Source: Chitinophagaceae bacterium | GTDB taxonomy: Bacteria; Bacteroidota; Bacteroidia; Chitinophagales; Chitinophagaceae | Assembly: GCA_016710935.1 (NCBI GenBank) | Contig: JADJTY010000001.1 | Span: 598,045 to 662,044, forward strand | Reading direction: 5' to 3' | Length of the DNA: 64,000 nucleotides | Part shown: piece by piece, positions 33,814 to 42,826 of the stretch | Layout: each line of letters opens with the position of its first letter | Position numbering within the stretch: the stretch's first letter is position 1 | Notes under the pieces: model-generated | Database searches by the model: none | Told to the model about the DNA's origin: nothing | Seen by the model: the letters and a program-made list of their open reading frames with translations, nothing else | Made by a program: the position numbers and the translations under genes

Positions 33814-35031
33814 ATGTTGAAATTGCCGATCTATTTAGACAATAATGCTACTACACCCATGGATCCCAGGGTTTTGGAAGCCATGACCCCATATTTTTTG
33901 CAGCATTTTGGTAATGCCGCCAGCCGCAATCATCCTTTTGGCTGGGAAGCTGAAGAGGCTGTAGATTATGCCCGTGAGCAGGTTGCAAAGCTGATTGGTG
34001 CCGATCCTAAAGAAATTATTTTCACCAGCGGTGCTACTGAAGGCGATAACCTGGGCATAAAAGGGGTGTATGAAATGTATGCCAGCAAGGGCAATCACAT
34101 CATTACGGCTACTACCGAACATAAAGCTGTTTTAGACACCTGCAAACACATTGAAAAATCGGGTGGAGAAGTAACTTACCTGCAGGTACAGCCAGATGGT
34201 TTAATTGATCTGAAAGAACTGGAAGCAGCCATTAAGCCAACGACTATTTTAATTGCCATCATGTATGCCAATAACGAAATTGGTGTGGTAATGCCCATAA
34301 AAGAAATAAGTGCTATTGCACGTAAACATGGCGTTTTGTTATTTACAGATGGTACACAGGCTGTGGGTAAAATACCGGTTGATGTAAACAAAGACGGTAT
34401 TGACCTGATGGCTTTTACTGCACACAAAATGTACGGTCCCAAAGGTGTTGGTGCGTTGTATGTGCGTCGTAAAAACCCAAGGGTAAAAGTTACTGCACAA
34501 ATGGATGGCGGCGGCCACGAACGTGGTATGCGTAGCGGAACATTGAATGTACCGGGCATTGTAGGCTTTGGTAAGGCTTGTGAGATTTGCATGCTTGATA
34601 TGGAAGAAGACAGCAAACGCATTAGCAAAATGCGTGACCACCTGCAAACTGAATTATTAAAACTGGAAGAAGCGTATGTTAATGGCAGCAGCGAATATCG
34701 TTTGCCACATGTTGCAAACATTTCCTTTAAACATGTAGAGGGTGAAGGTTTGCTGATGGGCTTTAATAAAAATATTGCATTAAGCAGCGGATCGGCCTGT
34801 ACATCTGCCTCTTTAGAACCAAGCTACGTTTTAAAAGCATTGGGCCTGGGTGATGATTTAGCACATAGCTCTTTACGTTTTGGCTTAAGCCGTTTTACAA
34901 CAGACGAAGAAATAGAATACACCATCAAAGCAATAAGTGAAACGGTGTTAAAATTAAGGGAAATGAGTCCGCTTTGGGAAATGTATAAAGAAGGAATTGA
35001 TTTGAGTACAATTGAGTGGGCAGCACACTAA
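33814..35031 (+). CDS. iscS: Cysteine desulfurase
   Basis: This 405-residue PLP enzyme takes sulfur from cysteine for Fe-S cluster assembly. Seen are IYLDNNATTPMDP at the start, FTSGATEGDN, TEHKAVLDT, the PLP-lysine motif FTAHKMYGPKGVGALY near residue 208, and the mobile active-site Cys loop SSGSACTSASLEPSYVL near residue 330. The ending (EGIDLSTIEWAAH) is very like E. coli IscS. iscU and an IscA-like gene follow on the same strand, so this is a minimal isc operon without hscBA or fdx. Confidence 0.96.
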   Translation: MLKLPIYLDNNATTPMDPRVLEAMTPYFLQHFGNAASRNHPFGWEAEEAVDYAREQVAKLIGADPKEIIFTSGATEGDNLGIKGVYEMYASKGNHIITATTEHKAVLDTCKHIEKSGGEVTYLQVQPDGLIDLKELEAAIKPTTILIAIMYANNEIGVVMPIKEISAIARKHGVLLFTDGTQAVGKIPVDVNKDGIDLMAFTAHKMYGPKGVGALYVRRKNPRVKVTAQMDGGGHERGMRSGTLNVPGIVGFGKACEICMLDMEEDSKRISKMRDHLQTELLKLEEAYVNGSSEYRLPHVANISFKHVEGEGLLMGFNKNIALSSGSACTSASLEPSYVLKALGLGDDLAHSSLRFGLSRFTTDEEIEYTIKAISETVLKLREMSPLWEMYKEGIDLSTIEWAAH

Positions 35032-35052
35032 AAAGTACGATGTGTGAGGTAA

Positions 35053-35101
35053 GATGTACGACTTTACCTCAAACATTTACATAAATTTACTGTCGTACAT
35101 C
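35053..35101. repeat. Inverted repeat GATGTACGAC/GTCGTACATC between iscS and iscU
   Basis: GATGTACGAC (35053-35062) and GTCGTACATC (35092-35101) are perfect 10-bp complements around a 29-base loop. They are flanked by further GTACGATGTG/ACATCTAAAATC units. It belongs to the low-complexity intergenic repeats seen at several sites in this window. Confidence 0.6.
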
Positions 35102-35124
35102 AAACATCTAAAATCTAACATAAA

Positions 35125-35542
35125 ATGGCATATTCAGAAAAAGTAATTGACCACTACCAAAATCCTAAGAACGTTGGTACGTTGGATAAAGGCGCAAAAA
35201 ATGTAGGCACCGGCCTGGTAGGCGCACCCGGAGTGTGGCGACGTAATGCGCCTTCAAATTGAGGTAGATGATGCAGGAATGATAACCGACGCCAAATTTA
35301 AAACCTTTGGATGCGGTTCTGCTATTGCTTCTTCTTCTTTGGCTACCGAGTGGCTGAAAGGAAAAAGCGTTGATGAGGCGTTGAAGATCGACAATATGGA
35401 CATCGTCGAAGAATTAAATCTTCCTCCTGTAAAAATACATTGCAGTGTTTTGGCAGAAGATGCGATCAAATCGGCCATCAACGACTACCGTGTTAAAAAC
35501 GGTTTGGAAGAAATTAAGTTTGAGGAGAGTGTAGTACACTAG
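35125..35542 (+). CDS. iscU: Iron-sulfur cluster scaffold IscU (frameshifted)
   Basis: This small scaffold builds 2Fe-2S clusters with sulfur from IscS. The start is MAYSEKVIDHYQNPKNVGTL. The frame breaks in CCC at 35227-35229. Removing one C restores VGAP-ECGDVMRLQIEV, in which ECGD carries the first ligand Cys. The other two are in FKTFGCGSAIASSS and PVKIHCSVLAEDA. The corrected length is 138 residues, normal for IscU. The gene is essential or nearly so in most bacteria, so the extra C is best read as a sequence error. Confidence 0.92.
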
Positions 35543-35597
35543 GCCTCCCCTGAACTTCGTTCGTCCCTTTGCAGGAACCTCCGAAGGAGGGGCTTTA
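35543..35597. repeat. CCTCCCC...GGAGGGG intergenic repeat after iscU
   Basis: CCTCCCC (35544-35550) pairs with GGAGGGG at the far end, around CTTCGTTCGTCCCTTT and an inner CCTCCGAAGGAGG hairpin. The CTTCGTTC-TCCCTTT core matches the repeat at 8216. It begins right after the iscU stop. Confidence 0.55.
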
Positions 35598-35631
35598 AGA
35601 GTAAGATAACTTTAAGAAGTTTTAAATTTAC

Positions 35632-36051
35632 ATGAGTAGTACAACCTCAAATAATATTGATAACTCTGCAATGGCAGAGACCAAAAATCCCCCCTTGGGG
35701 GGTGGGGGGGCTGAAAACAGCATTTTTATAAGCGATAAAGCAAAAGCCAAAGTTATCAAACTGATGGAAGAAGCCGGCGTTGCCGGTGATGATTCTCATT
35801 TTTTAAGAGTGGGTGTTGTGGGCGGAGGGTGCAGTGGGTTGAGTTATAAAATGGATTTTGACAATGAAGTAAAACCCATGGACCAGGTTTTTGAAGACAA
35901 AGGCATAAAAATTGTTTGCGACCTAAAGAGTTTTTTATACCTGGTAAATACCGAGCTGGAATTCAGTGATGGATTGAATGGTAAAGGTTTTTATTTCAAC
36001 AATCCCAATGCCAGTCGCAGTTGTGGTTGTGGCGAAAGTTTTGCGGTTTAA
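35632..36051 (+). CDS. IscA/HesB-type iron-sulfur carrier with repeat-derived N-terminal insert
   Basis: This 139-residue A-type carrier passes Fe-S clusters from IscU to target proteins. Core motifs from residue 34 on are FISDKAKAKVIKLMEEAG, LRVGVVGGGCSGLSYKMDF (first Cys) and the terminal SRSCGCGESFAV (CxC pair). The N-terminal 33 residues are unusual and contain NPPLGGGGAEN, encoded by a G/C-rich palindrome almost identical to the one inside gpmI. A downstream Met at about residue 14 could be a start but would still include the insert. It is the third gene of the isc group. Confidence 0.92.
   Translation: MSSTTSNNIDNSAMAETKNPPLGGGGAENSIFISDKAKAKVIKLMEEAGVAGDDSHFLRVGVVGGGCSGLSYKMDFDNEVKPMDQVFEDKGIKIVCDLKSFLYLVNTELEFSDGLNGKGFYFNNPNASRSCGCGESFAV
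35686..35716 (+). repeat. G/C-rich palindromic repeat in frame in the IscA-like gene
   Basis: AATCCCCCC-TT-GGGGGG followed by TGGGGGGGCTGA matches the copy in gpmI (3231-3258) in the same orientation and reading phase. It encodes NPPLGGGGAEN. Confidence 0.75.
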
Positions 36052-36071
36052 AACAATGGTTTAAAATATAT

Positions 36072-36104
36072 AAATGCCTCCTGGTTTCCAGGAGGCATTT
36101 ATTA
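36072..36104. terminator. Strong bidirectional terminator after the isc genes
   Basis: AAATGCCTCCTGG-TTT-CCAGGAGGCATTT is a perfect 13-bp stem with A and T tracts on both sides. It lies between the convergent IscA-like and proline-rich genes. Confidence 0.88.
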
Positions 36105-36113
36105 TTATAAATA

Positions 36114-36395
36114 TTAAGCATCTTTTTTCATGGGTGGTGTTGGTGGCACCGGTGGTGCAGGCGGTGCTGTTAATACCGGAGGCTCTGGTACCAAAGGAGG
36201 AACGGGTGGAGGCGCTGGCGGTGCAGGGGGTGGTGGAGGTGGAGGAGGAGGTGGTGGTGGAGGTGGTGGTGGGGCCATGTCATTAACTGATATTTCAGTT
36301 TGCGTGGGTTGTTCAGCCTTTTGGGCTTTGTTTTTTTGGGCCATTATTGATGTTGTAAGACAACATACCAATGGCAGCAGTAGTAATTTTTTCAT
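36114..36395 (-). CDS. Small secreted polyproline protein
   Basis: This 93-residue protein starts at MKKLLLLPLVCCLTTSIMAQ, a clear signal peptide with possible cleavage after AQ. A short polar stretch (KNKAQKAEQPTQTEISVNDM) is followed by an unbroken run of about 16 prolines and a PPAPPAPPPVPPLVPEPPV-type tail ending in KKDA. I recognise no family. The proline run would need EF-P for translation and gives a rigid polyproline II rod. A role as a cell-surface spacer is a guess. The DNA is a GGN/GGT tract on the plus strand and could vary in length by slippage. Confidence 0.68.
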   Translation of the reverse strand: MKKLLLLPLVCCLTTSIMAQKNKAQKAEQPTQTEISVNDMAPPPPPPPPPPPPPPPPAPPAPPPVPPLVPEPPVLTAPPAPPVPPTPPMKKDA

Positions 36396-36688
36396 AATTA
36401 TATTTTCAGGTAAGATCCAAATGCTTAAAATTTCCATAAAAAATAAAAAACCCCGCCGTTAAAAGCAGGGTATGCACTTGGTATTGGTAAACAAAAAATT
36501 TTGCCAAAAGGCATATTGAAGCAAAGAAATAGACGATTTTAAAGTATGAATTGTATAACCAGGTAAATTCCTGTAAACAATCATATGACAATGCTATACA
36601 ACAAAAAGCTGCATTGCCTCATGAGTGCATACAACCAATTGGTCTATATTAACCTGTTATATAGTAAATTGCAGCAATTGTAAAATTC
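36396..36688. other. Gene-free stretch before gldF
   Basis: About 290 bases hold no convincing gene. It contains a weak CCCCGCC...GCAGGG stem at about 36450-36470 and otherwise AT-rich sequence that should carry the promoters of the proline-rich gene and gldF. No clear TAnnTTTG box was found. Confidence 0.5.
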
Positions 36689-37410
36689 ATGTGGAGCATT
36701 TGTAAAAAAGAACTCAACCAGTTTTTCAGCAGCCTTACCGGGTATATTGCCATAATACTGTTTTTGTTAATAAACGGGGTATTTCTGTTTGTTTTAAACG
36801 ACAGCAGCATTTTGAATTTGGCTATGCATCACTGGATAAATTTTTTGAACTGGCACCCTGGGTTTTAATGTTCCTGGTTCCGGCCATAACCATGCGTTCT
36901 CTCTCGGAGGAATTCCGGTCAGGTACATTTGAGATACTGAAAACAAATCCGCTTTCTTCCTGGCAGATCGTTTTGGGTAAATATTTTTCTATTCTTATTG
37001 TTTTACTGCTGGCCATATTGCCAACAATGATCTATATCATTACCATTAAGGCATTAAGTGCGCAAGGCGGTATAGATGGTGGCGGAATATTGGGAAGTTA
37101 TATCGGACTGTTTTTCCTGGTGGCAGTATTTGCAGCCATAGGATTGTGCTGCAGCGGGTTTACCAGTAATGCGGTTGTAGCATTTTTGATCAGCGCTTTT
37201 AGCTGCCTCATATTATATTTTGGATTTAATGCATTGAGTAAACTGCCTTTTTTTGAAAATGGCACAGATTATTATATTGAAATGCTGGGTATTGATTTTC
37301 ATTACCGCAGCATTAGTCGTGGTGTGCTCGATACCAGGGACCTGGTTTATTTTATCAGTATCATTTTTATTTTCTTATTAACCACGGTAAAAAATCTGCA
37401 TAAAAAATAA
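36689..37410 (+). CDS. gldF: Gliding motility ABC transporter permease GldF (frameshifted)
   Basis: This permease is an ABC-2-type membrane subunit that pairs with GldG and the ATPase GldA. The start is MWSICKKELNQFFSSLTGYI. A base is missing near 36814. Adding one G leads from the first membrane segment (IAIILFLLINGVFLFVL) into EFGYASLDKFFELAPWVLMF and the conserved MRSLSEEFRSGTFEILKTNPLS. Five to six membrane segments follow. The corrected length is about 240 residues, as usual. gldG follows 54 bases downstream across a hairpin repeat. Confidence 0.9.
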
Positions 37411-37421
37411 CCTCACCCCAT

Positions 37422-37442
37422 CCCTCTCCTAAAAGGAGAGGG
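37422..37442. repeat. CCCTCTCC-taaaa-GGAGAGGG hairpin between gldF and gldG
   Basis: A perfect 8-bp stem preceded by CCTCACCCCAT, of the type common between Bacteroidota genes. It lacks a T tract, so it need not stop transcription of gldG. Confidence 0.6.
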
Positions 37443-37464
37443 TGTTGCGAAGAATAAAGCGAAT

Positions 37465-39180
37465 ATGAACAAACTGTTTAATAAAATATGGAAGAGTAAA
37501 CTCTGGTTTGTGATTACCATTGCTGCATTGGCTGCAATCAACTGGCTTGCTTCCATGTATCACGCCCGTATAGATTTTACCAATGAAAAAAGATTCACGC
37601 TTTCCACTCCCACAAAAAAAGTGTTGCAAAAACTGGATGATGTGGTGCAGGTTGATGTTTTTTTAAAGGGTGATTTCCCCAGCGGGTTTAAAAAACTGGC
37701 CAACAGTACAACTGAGCTTTTGCAGGAATTTAAAGAGGTTGCCGGTAAAAAACTGCAATACCGTTTTATCAGTCCCGATGAAAATGTAGAAGGGACAAAT
37801 GTACTGTGGGCCGATACATTGGGTGCCCTGGGTTTTTATCCCATCAATCTTACATCGCAGATAAAAGAAGGGCAGCAGCAGCAAAATATTTACCCCGTTG
37901 CATTTGTGCATTACAAAGAAAATATTTTGCCGGTAATGATCTACCAGGGTAAAACAAAAGCCATCACCTATCCCGAAATAAACAGTGCAGAGGCCATGAT
38001 GGAGTTTAATTTCATCAATGCAATAGATAAACTTTTACAAAAAGAAAAACCAGTTGTAGGTTATACCGTTGGAAATGGTGAGCCAACAGGATATTCTGTT
38101 GAAGACCTGGTTAAAAACACATTGCAGGAGGAATACCGCTTTTATACCATCAACCCCAACACACAACCTGCCATTCCCAAAGAATTTAATGTGCTGTTTA
38201 TAGTTAAACCAACGCAGCCATTTACAGATGAAGCAAAGCTGAAACTTGATCAATATGTAATGAACGGTGGAAAGATCATTTTCTTTCTTGATAAATTAAA
38301 TGCCGAACTGGACAGCCTGCAGAGTAAAAAAGGCGAAGTGATTGCATACGACCGTGAATTGGAATTGAATGATCTGCTTTTTAAATACGGTGCAAGAATT
38401 AATCCCGACCTGGTGATGGACCTGCAATGCGATTTTTTACCTTTTGATGTAAGCGGTAACGGCCAGTTTGAATTATTACCCTGGAATTATTTCCCGGTTT
38501 TTGAAACAAAAGCAAATCATGTAATCAATAAAAACCTGGGTTTTGTAAGCGGAAGGTTTGTAAACTCAATTGACACGGTGGAAGCAGAAGGCATAAAAAA
38601 AACAATCTTACTAAGTTCGTCGCCCACCACCCGAACCATTGCAACCCCTGCATTGATAAGCGTTTTGGAAAATGTAAATGCACCTGAGCATGAGAAGTTT
38701 AAAAAAGCAAATATCCCAACAGCGGTTTTGCTTGAAGGTAAATTCAAATCACTTTTTGCTAACCGCTTATCGCAGGCAATGAACGATTCTTTGCAAAGTA
38801 TTGGTGCCGTTTTTATGTCGCAATGTATTGCTGATAATAAAATGATTGTAGTTGCTGATGGCGATATTGTTTTAAACTCAGTGATAAAAGGAAACCAGGC
38901 AATACCCATGGGGATGAATCCTTTTACCTTTGGATCACAACGTGAATTTGCATTCGCCAACAAAGATTTTTTACAGAATTGCCTGGATTATCTCATCAAC
39001 ACTTCCAATCTTTCAGAAGCGAAAGCAAAGGATTATACCTTGCGCCTGCTGGATAAGAAAAAAGTGGAAGCTGAAATGAACTTTTGGAAATTAATTAATA
39101 TACTGGTACCTGTGGCAATAATTGTCTTATTTGCATTGCTCTATCAATTTATAAGACGAAGAAAATATACCCTTACATAA
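37465..39180 (+). CDS. gldG: Gliding motility-associated ABC transporter protein GldG
   Basis: This 571-residue protein has an N-terminal membrane helix (LWFVITIAALAAINWLAS), a long extracytoplasmic part (an ABC-type uncharacterised region: RFTLSTPTKKVLQKLDDVVQVDVFLKGDFPSGFKKL, then PVVGYTVGNGEPTGYSVEDL and the GGKIIFFLDKLNAEL block), and a C-terminal membrane helix (LINILVPVAIIVLFALLYQF). This is the GldG pattern. It forms the gliding ABC system with GldF and GldA. GldA is not in the window. The TerC gene starts two bases after the stop. Confidence 0.93.
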   Translation: MNKLFNKIWKSKLWFVITIAALAAINWLASMYHARIDFTNEKRFTLSTPTKKVLQKLDDVVQVDVFLKGDFPSGFKKLANSTTELLQEFKEVAGKKLQYRFISPDENVEGTNVLWADTLGALGFYPINLTSQIKEGQQQQNIYPVAFVHYKENILPVMIYQGKTKAITYPEINSAEAMMEFNFINAIDKLLQKEKPVVGYTVGNGEPTGYSVEDLVKNTLQEEYRFYTINPNTQPAIPKEFNVLFIVKPTQPFTDEAKLKLDQYVMNGGKIIFFLDKLNAELDSLQSKKGEVIAYDRELELNDLLFKYGARINPDLVMDLQCDFLPFDVSGNGQFELLPWNYFPVFETKANHVINKNLGFVSGRFVNSIDTVEAEGIKKTILLSSSPTTRTIATPALISVLENVNAPEHEKFKKANIPTAVLLEGKFKSLFANRLSQAMNDSLQSIGAVFMSQCIADNKMIVVADGDIVLNSVIKGNQAIPMGMNPFTFGSQREFAFANKDFLQNCLDYLINTSNLSEAKAKDYTLRLLDKKKVEAEMNFWKLINILVPVAIIVLFALLYQFIRRRKYTLT

Positions 39181-39181
39181 C

Positions 39182-40189
39182 ATGGACAAAACACAATTGA
39201 TATACCTGGTTTTTGGAATTATAATTTTAGTGTCGCTTATCGCCGACCTTGGCCTGATGAGTAAAAAGGACCAGAAGGTTTCTATAAAACAGGCCTTATA
39301 CCAAACTTTTTTTTGGGTGGGGCTGGCGCTGGCATTCTGCATTTTTTTATGGATAGAAGAAGGACAAAAACCAGCACTGGAATACCTGAGCGCCTACCTG
39401 ATGGAGTGGAGCCTGAGCATAGATAATATTTTTGTATTCATACTGATCTTTTCAGCTTTTAGTGTTAAGGAAAAAAACTATGGCAGGGTGTTGCTGATTG
39501 GGATATTGATGGCCATTGTGTTCAGGATCGTATTTATTACAGTTGGGGTGGTGCTGGTAGAAAAGTTTCACTGGTTGTTGTATGTGTTTGGAGTTTTCCT
39601 GGTGTACACAGGTTACAAAATGTTTGTATCGGTAGAAGAAGAAAATGATTTTGATCCGCAGAAAAGTAAAGTCTATCTTTTTTTAAAAAAATTCTTACCC
39701 CTTACACCACATGATGGTAATGGCAAGTTTACAGTAGTGGAGAACGGCAAGAAAAAGTACACCACTTTATTTGTGGTGGTGATCATGCTGGCTGCTATTG
39801 ACCTGGTATTTGCATTGGATTCTATACCCGCAGTGATGGGTATTGTAGATACCAAGACGGTGGAGTATCAGCCTACCGCAAGGCTGGTGATTTACACCTC
39901 TAATATTTTTGCAGTGCTGGGCCTGCGCTCTTTATTTTTTCTGTTGCGAAATGCCGTGAGTAAATTTGATTACCTGCCCCAGGGTATTGCTATCGTATTA
40001 ATATTCATAGGTGTAAAAATGCTGGGAGAGCACTGGATAAACCAATGGATAGATAAAACTGTACAGGTAATTATTTCGTTGGGCTTTATATTGGTATGCC
40101 TGGCTGCATCTGTTGTGTATTCTATTTTTATTGACAGGAAAAATGAAAGAGAAATAGAGCAGCCAATGGATGATGACCTGGCACATTAA
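39182..40189 (+). CDS. TerC/Alx family membrane protein
   Basis: This 335-residue integral membrane protein has about eight or nine helices. The family's acidic signature residues are seen in EWSLSIDNIFVFILIF near residue 79 and AAIDLVFALDSIPAVMG near residue 207, each within a membrane segment and thought to bind metal. Relatives (Alx, YceF, TerC) export Mn2+ or protect exported metalloenzymes, and tellurite resistance is only the historic name. No yybP-ykoY-type element is visible upstream. It directly follows gldG and may be co-transcribed. Confidence 0.93.
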   Translation: MDKTQLIYLVFGIIILVSLIADLGLMSKKDQKVSIKQALYQTFFWVGLALAFCIFLWIEEGQKPALEYLSAYLMEWSLSIDNIFVFILIFSAFSVKEKNYGRVLLIGILMAIVFRIVFITVGVVLVEKFHWLLYVFGVFLVYTGYKMFVSVEEENDFDPQKSKVYLFLKKFLPLTPHDGNGKFTVVENGKKKYTTLFVVVIMLAAIDLVFALDSIPAVMGIVDTKTVEYQPTARLVIYTSNIFAVLGLRSLFFLLRNAVSKFDYLPQGIAIVLIFIGVKMLGEHWINQWIDKTVQVIISLGFILVCLAASVVYSIFIDRKNEREIEQPMDDDLAH

Positions 40190-40242
40190 CCTGCATAAAA
40201 CGGCAACCGGAAATAAAACCGTTGCCCTATAATAAACCATTG

Positions 40243-42723
40243 ATGTACACCATTGCGGACATAGAAAAAATAACTGACGGTAAATTGTTATTATGCAACA
40301 ATTCCGAAACAATAATAGAACACCTGCTGATCGACAGCCGCAAATTATTATTTCCTGCTTCTACCTTATTTTTTTCTTTGCCGGGCCCACGCAGGCAGGG
40401 CAGTGCTTTTGTAAAAGAGCTGTATAGTAAAGGCGTTCGCAATTTTATTGTAGATGATTCTTTCATTTTTTCAGCGGGGGATTTTGAAGCTGCAAATATA
40501 ATAGCAGTAGAAAACTCATTGCAGGCTTTGCAACAAATAACAGCACAGCATCGCAGCCAGTTTCAATTTCCGGTAGTGGGTATAACCGGCAGTAATGGCA
40601 AAACCATTGTAAAAGAGTGGTTGTACCAGTTATTGCAGCAGGATCATTATATTGTTCGCAGTCCAAAAAGTTACAATTCGCAAATTGGTGTACCCTTAAG
40701 TGTGTGGCAGATAAATGCACAGCATACACTGGGCATTATTGAGGCAGGTATCTCTATGCCCGGCGAAATGGAAAAGCTCGAAAAAGTTATCAGGCCCGGC
40801 ATTGGCATTTTTACCAATATTGGCGAGGCACACAGCGAAGGATTTGAAAACATTGCAGAAAAAATCAATGAAAAAGTAAAATTCTTTGCAAACAGCGGTA
40901 TCGTTATTTATTGTAAAGATGAAGTGCCGGTTGATGAAGCTATGTTATTGCTTCAAAAAAAAAACAATTCAATTTTATTTACCTGGGGAGAAGATGCAGC
41001 TGCAACCCTTTGCATCAGCAGCATACAGATCCAGCCATTTAATACGGTTATAAAAGCGGTTTACAAAGAAAAAAAGATAAGCATTTCCATACCGTTTACA
41101 AATGACGCTGCTGTAAAAAATGCCATTACCTGTTGGTGCGTATTATTGCATTTGCAAGTTGATGTTGAATTGATACAGGAACGCATGTTGCAGTTAAAGC
41201 CTGTAGAAATGCGGCTTGAATTAAAGCAGGGCATCAACAACTGCTCGGTAATTAACGACAGTTACAGTGCCGATATTACTTCATTATCCATTGCGCTGGA
41301 CTTTTTGCAACAACAACAGCAGCATCCCAAACGCTCGGTTATCATCAGTGATATTTTGCAAAGCGGTAAAACAAATACAGCGTTGTACCGGCAAGTGGCC
41401 GACATACTGCAGCAAAAAAAGATTAACCGGCTTATTGGTGTGGGAACTGAAATAGTAAAGTACAGCGATGCCTTTAGCGGGATACCTGAAACTTCGTTTT
41501 TTAATTCAACTGCCGAATTTTTGCAAAAGTTTCCGGCCATGCATTTTTACAACGAAAGCATTTTATTAAAAGGGGCCAGGCTTTTTGAGTTTGAGCAGAT
41601 CAGTCATTTACTGGAAGAAAAAATTCACCAGACCGTATTGGAAATAAACCTCAATGCCGTTACCCATAATTTAAATACTTACCAGCAACTGCTGAATCCG
41701 GGTGTTAAACTAATGGCCATGGTAAAGGCTTTCAGCTATGGCAGCGGCGGTTTTGAAATTGCCAACCTGCTGCAGTTTCATCAGGTAGATTACCTGGCCG
41801 TTGCTTATGCTGATGAAGGTGTTGAACTACGTAAGGCCGGTATTACTTTACCAATAATGGTGATGAATGCCGAAGAGGTAACTTACGATGTATTGGTGCA
41901 GCATAACCTGGAGCCGGAGCTTTTTTCGTTTGGTATCTTAACCACTTTTGAAGATTATTTAATGCGCAATGGTATACAATATTACCCCGTGCATATAAAA
42001 CTGGATACCGGCATGCGCCGCCTTGGTTTTGAACAAATAGATATTTCAGCATTATGTAAGAGGTTACAGACCACTTCGGTTTTTAAGATCCAATCTGTAT
42101 TTTCTCACCTGGCTGCAAGCGACGATGCATTGCATGATGTATTTACAAATGTGCAGGCCAAAGCATTTTCAGAAGGCTGTGAGCAGATCCAAAAAATTAC
42201 AGGTTATACATTCATCCGCCATCTTGCCAATACATCGGCCATCCACCGGCATACAAACATGCAGTTTGATATGATACGGCTTGGAATAGGCTTGTATGGC
42301 GTTGATGCCGATATTGCAATTCAGCAGCAATTAAAAAATGTCACCACTTTAAAAACCACCATCTCTCAAATAAAAAATATAAAAGCAGGAGAAAGTATTG
42401 GATATAGCCGTAAAGGAGTTGCAACGAAAGATTCAGTAATTGCCACTGTACGGATCGGCTATGCAGATGGATACCCGCGTTTACTGAGCAATGGCATTGG
42501 AAAAATGTGGCTCAACAACAGCCTGGTGCCTGTAATTGGAAATGTTTGCATGGATATGACCATGCTTGACATAACCGGTGTAGATGCACAGGAAGGCGAT
42601 GAAGTAATTGTGTTTGGTGCAGCGTTGCCGGTAAGCGAACTGGCATCCTGGGCCCAAAGCATTCCATACGAAATCTTAACAGGTATTTCTCAAAGGGTTA
42701 AGCGGGTGTATTTTGAAGAGTAG
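40243..42723 (+). CDS. murF-alr: Fused MurF ligase and alanine racemase
   Basis: This bifunctional protein of about 826 residues makes D-alanine and adds D-Ala-D-Ala to the UDP-MurNAc-tripeptide. The MurF half (about 1-460) has the ATP loop GITGSNGKTIVKEW near residue 113, EAGISMPGEME and NDSYSADITS. The Alr half (about 470-826) has the PLP lysine in MAMVKAFSYGSGG near residue 494, HIKLDTGMRRLGF, FSHLAASD, and IGYADGYPRLLSNG and NVCMDMTMLDITG near the end. This fusion is typical of Bacteroidota. I use ATG 40243; an upstream in-frame TTG is less likely. MurF here lacks the strong DNxR motif of stand-alone ligases as far as I can see. Confidence 0.95.
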   Translation: MYTIADIEKITDGKLLLCNNSETIIEHLLIDSRKLLFPASTLFFSLPGPRRQGSAFVKELYSKGVRNFIVDDSFIFSAGDFEAANIIAVENSLQALQQITAQHRSQFQFPVVGITGSNGKTIVKEWLYQLLQQDHYIVRSPKSYNSQIGVPLSVWQINAQHTLGIIEAGISMPGEMEKLEKVIRPGIGIFTNIGEAHSEGFENIAEKINEKVKFFANSGIVIYCKDEVPVDEAMLLLQKKNNSILFTWGEDAAATLCISSIQIQPFNTVIKAVYKEKKISISIPFTNDAAVKNAITCWCVLLHLQVDVELIQERMLQLKPVEMRLELKQGINNCSVINDSYSADITSLSIALDFLQQQQQHPKRSVIISDILQSGKTNTALYRQVADILQQKKINRLIGVGTEIVKYSDAFSGIPETSFFNSTAEFLQKFPAMHFYNESILLKGARLFEFEQISHLLEEKIHQTVLEINLNAVTHNLNTYQQLLNPGVKLMAMVKAFSYGSGGFEIANLLQFHQVDYLAVAYADEGVELRKAGITLPIMVMNAEEVTYDVLVQHNLEPELFSFGILTTFEDYLMRNGIQYYPVHIKLDTGMRRLGFEQIDISALCKRLQTTSVFKIQSVFSHLAASDDALHDVFTNVQAKAFSEGCEQIQKITGYTFIRHLANTSAIHRHTNMQFDMIRLGIGLYGVDADIAIQQQLKNVTTLKTTISQIKNIKAGESIGYSRKGVATKDSVIATVRIGYADGYPRLLSNGIGKMWLNNSLVPVIGNVCMDMTMLDITGVDAQEGDEVIVFGAALPVSELASWAQSIPYEILTGISQRVKRVYFEE

Positions 42724-42801
42724 TTTAGAGGTTTAGCGTTTAGTAGTTTAGTTCGGATCTCTCTAAACGCTAAACTTCTAAACTCTAAACTCCAAACCCC
42801 A
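42722..42801. repeat. CTAAAC-type repeat with inverted arms between murF-alr and lspA
   Basis: TTTAGCGTTTAG (42732-42743) pairs perfectly with CTAAACGCTAAA, about 20 bases further on. Further GTTTAGAG and CTTCTAAACTCTAAAC units follow. The same units make up the end of the BatD-like gene at 16497-16531. Confidence 0.65.
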
Positions 42802-42809
42802 AACTCTCC

Positions 42810-42817
42810 TATCTTTG
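42810..42817 (+). promoter_or_regulatory. -7 box TATCTTTG nine bases before lspA
   Basis: TATCTTTG matches TAnnTTTG. The ATG at 42827 leaves at most a leader of a few bases, as at nadC and nadE. Confidence 0.45.
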
Positions 42818-42826
42818 CCACTTATT

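Noticed and set aside
36074..36462. Plus-strand glycine-rich reading frames opposite the proline-rich gene.
   Set aside because: They are the antisense of the GGN tract. The minus-strand gene has a signal peptide, a sensible start and a terminator, and the plus-strand frames have none.
39182..40189. Tellurite resistance as the role of the TerC gene.
   Set aside because: No other ter genes are near; the family is better linked to Mn handling, so I left the function open.
42722..42801. CRISPR or telomere-like array.
   Set aside because: Units are only 6-8 bases with no spacers of fixed length, so this is a simple repeat.
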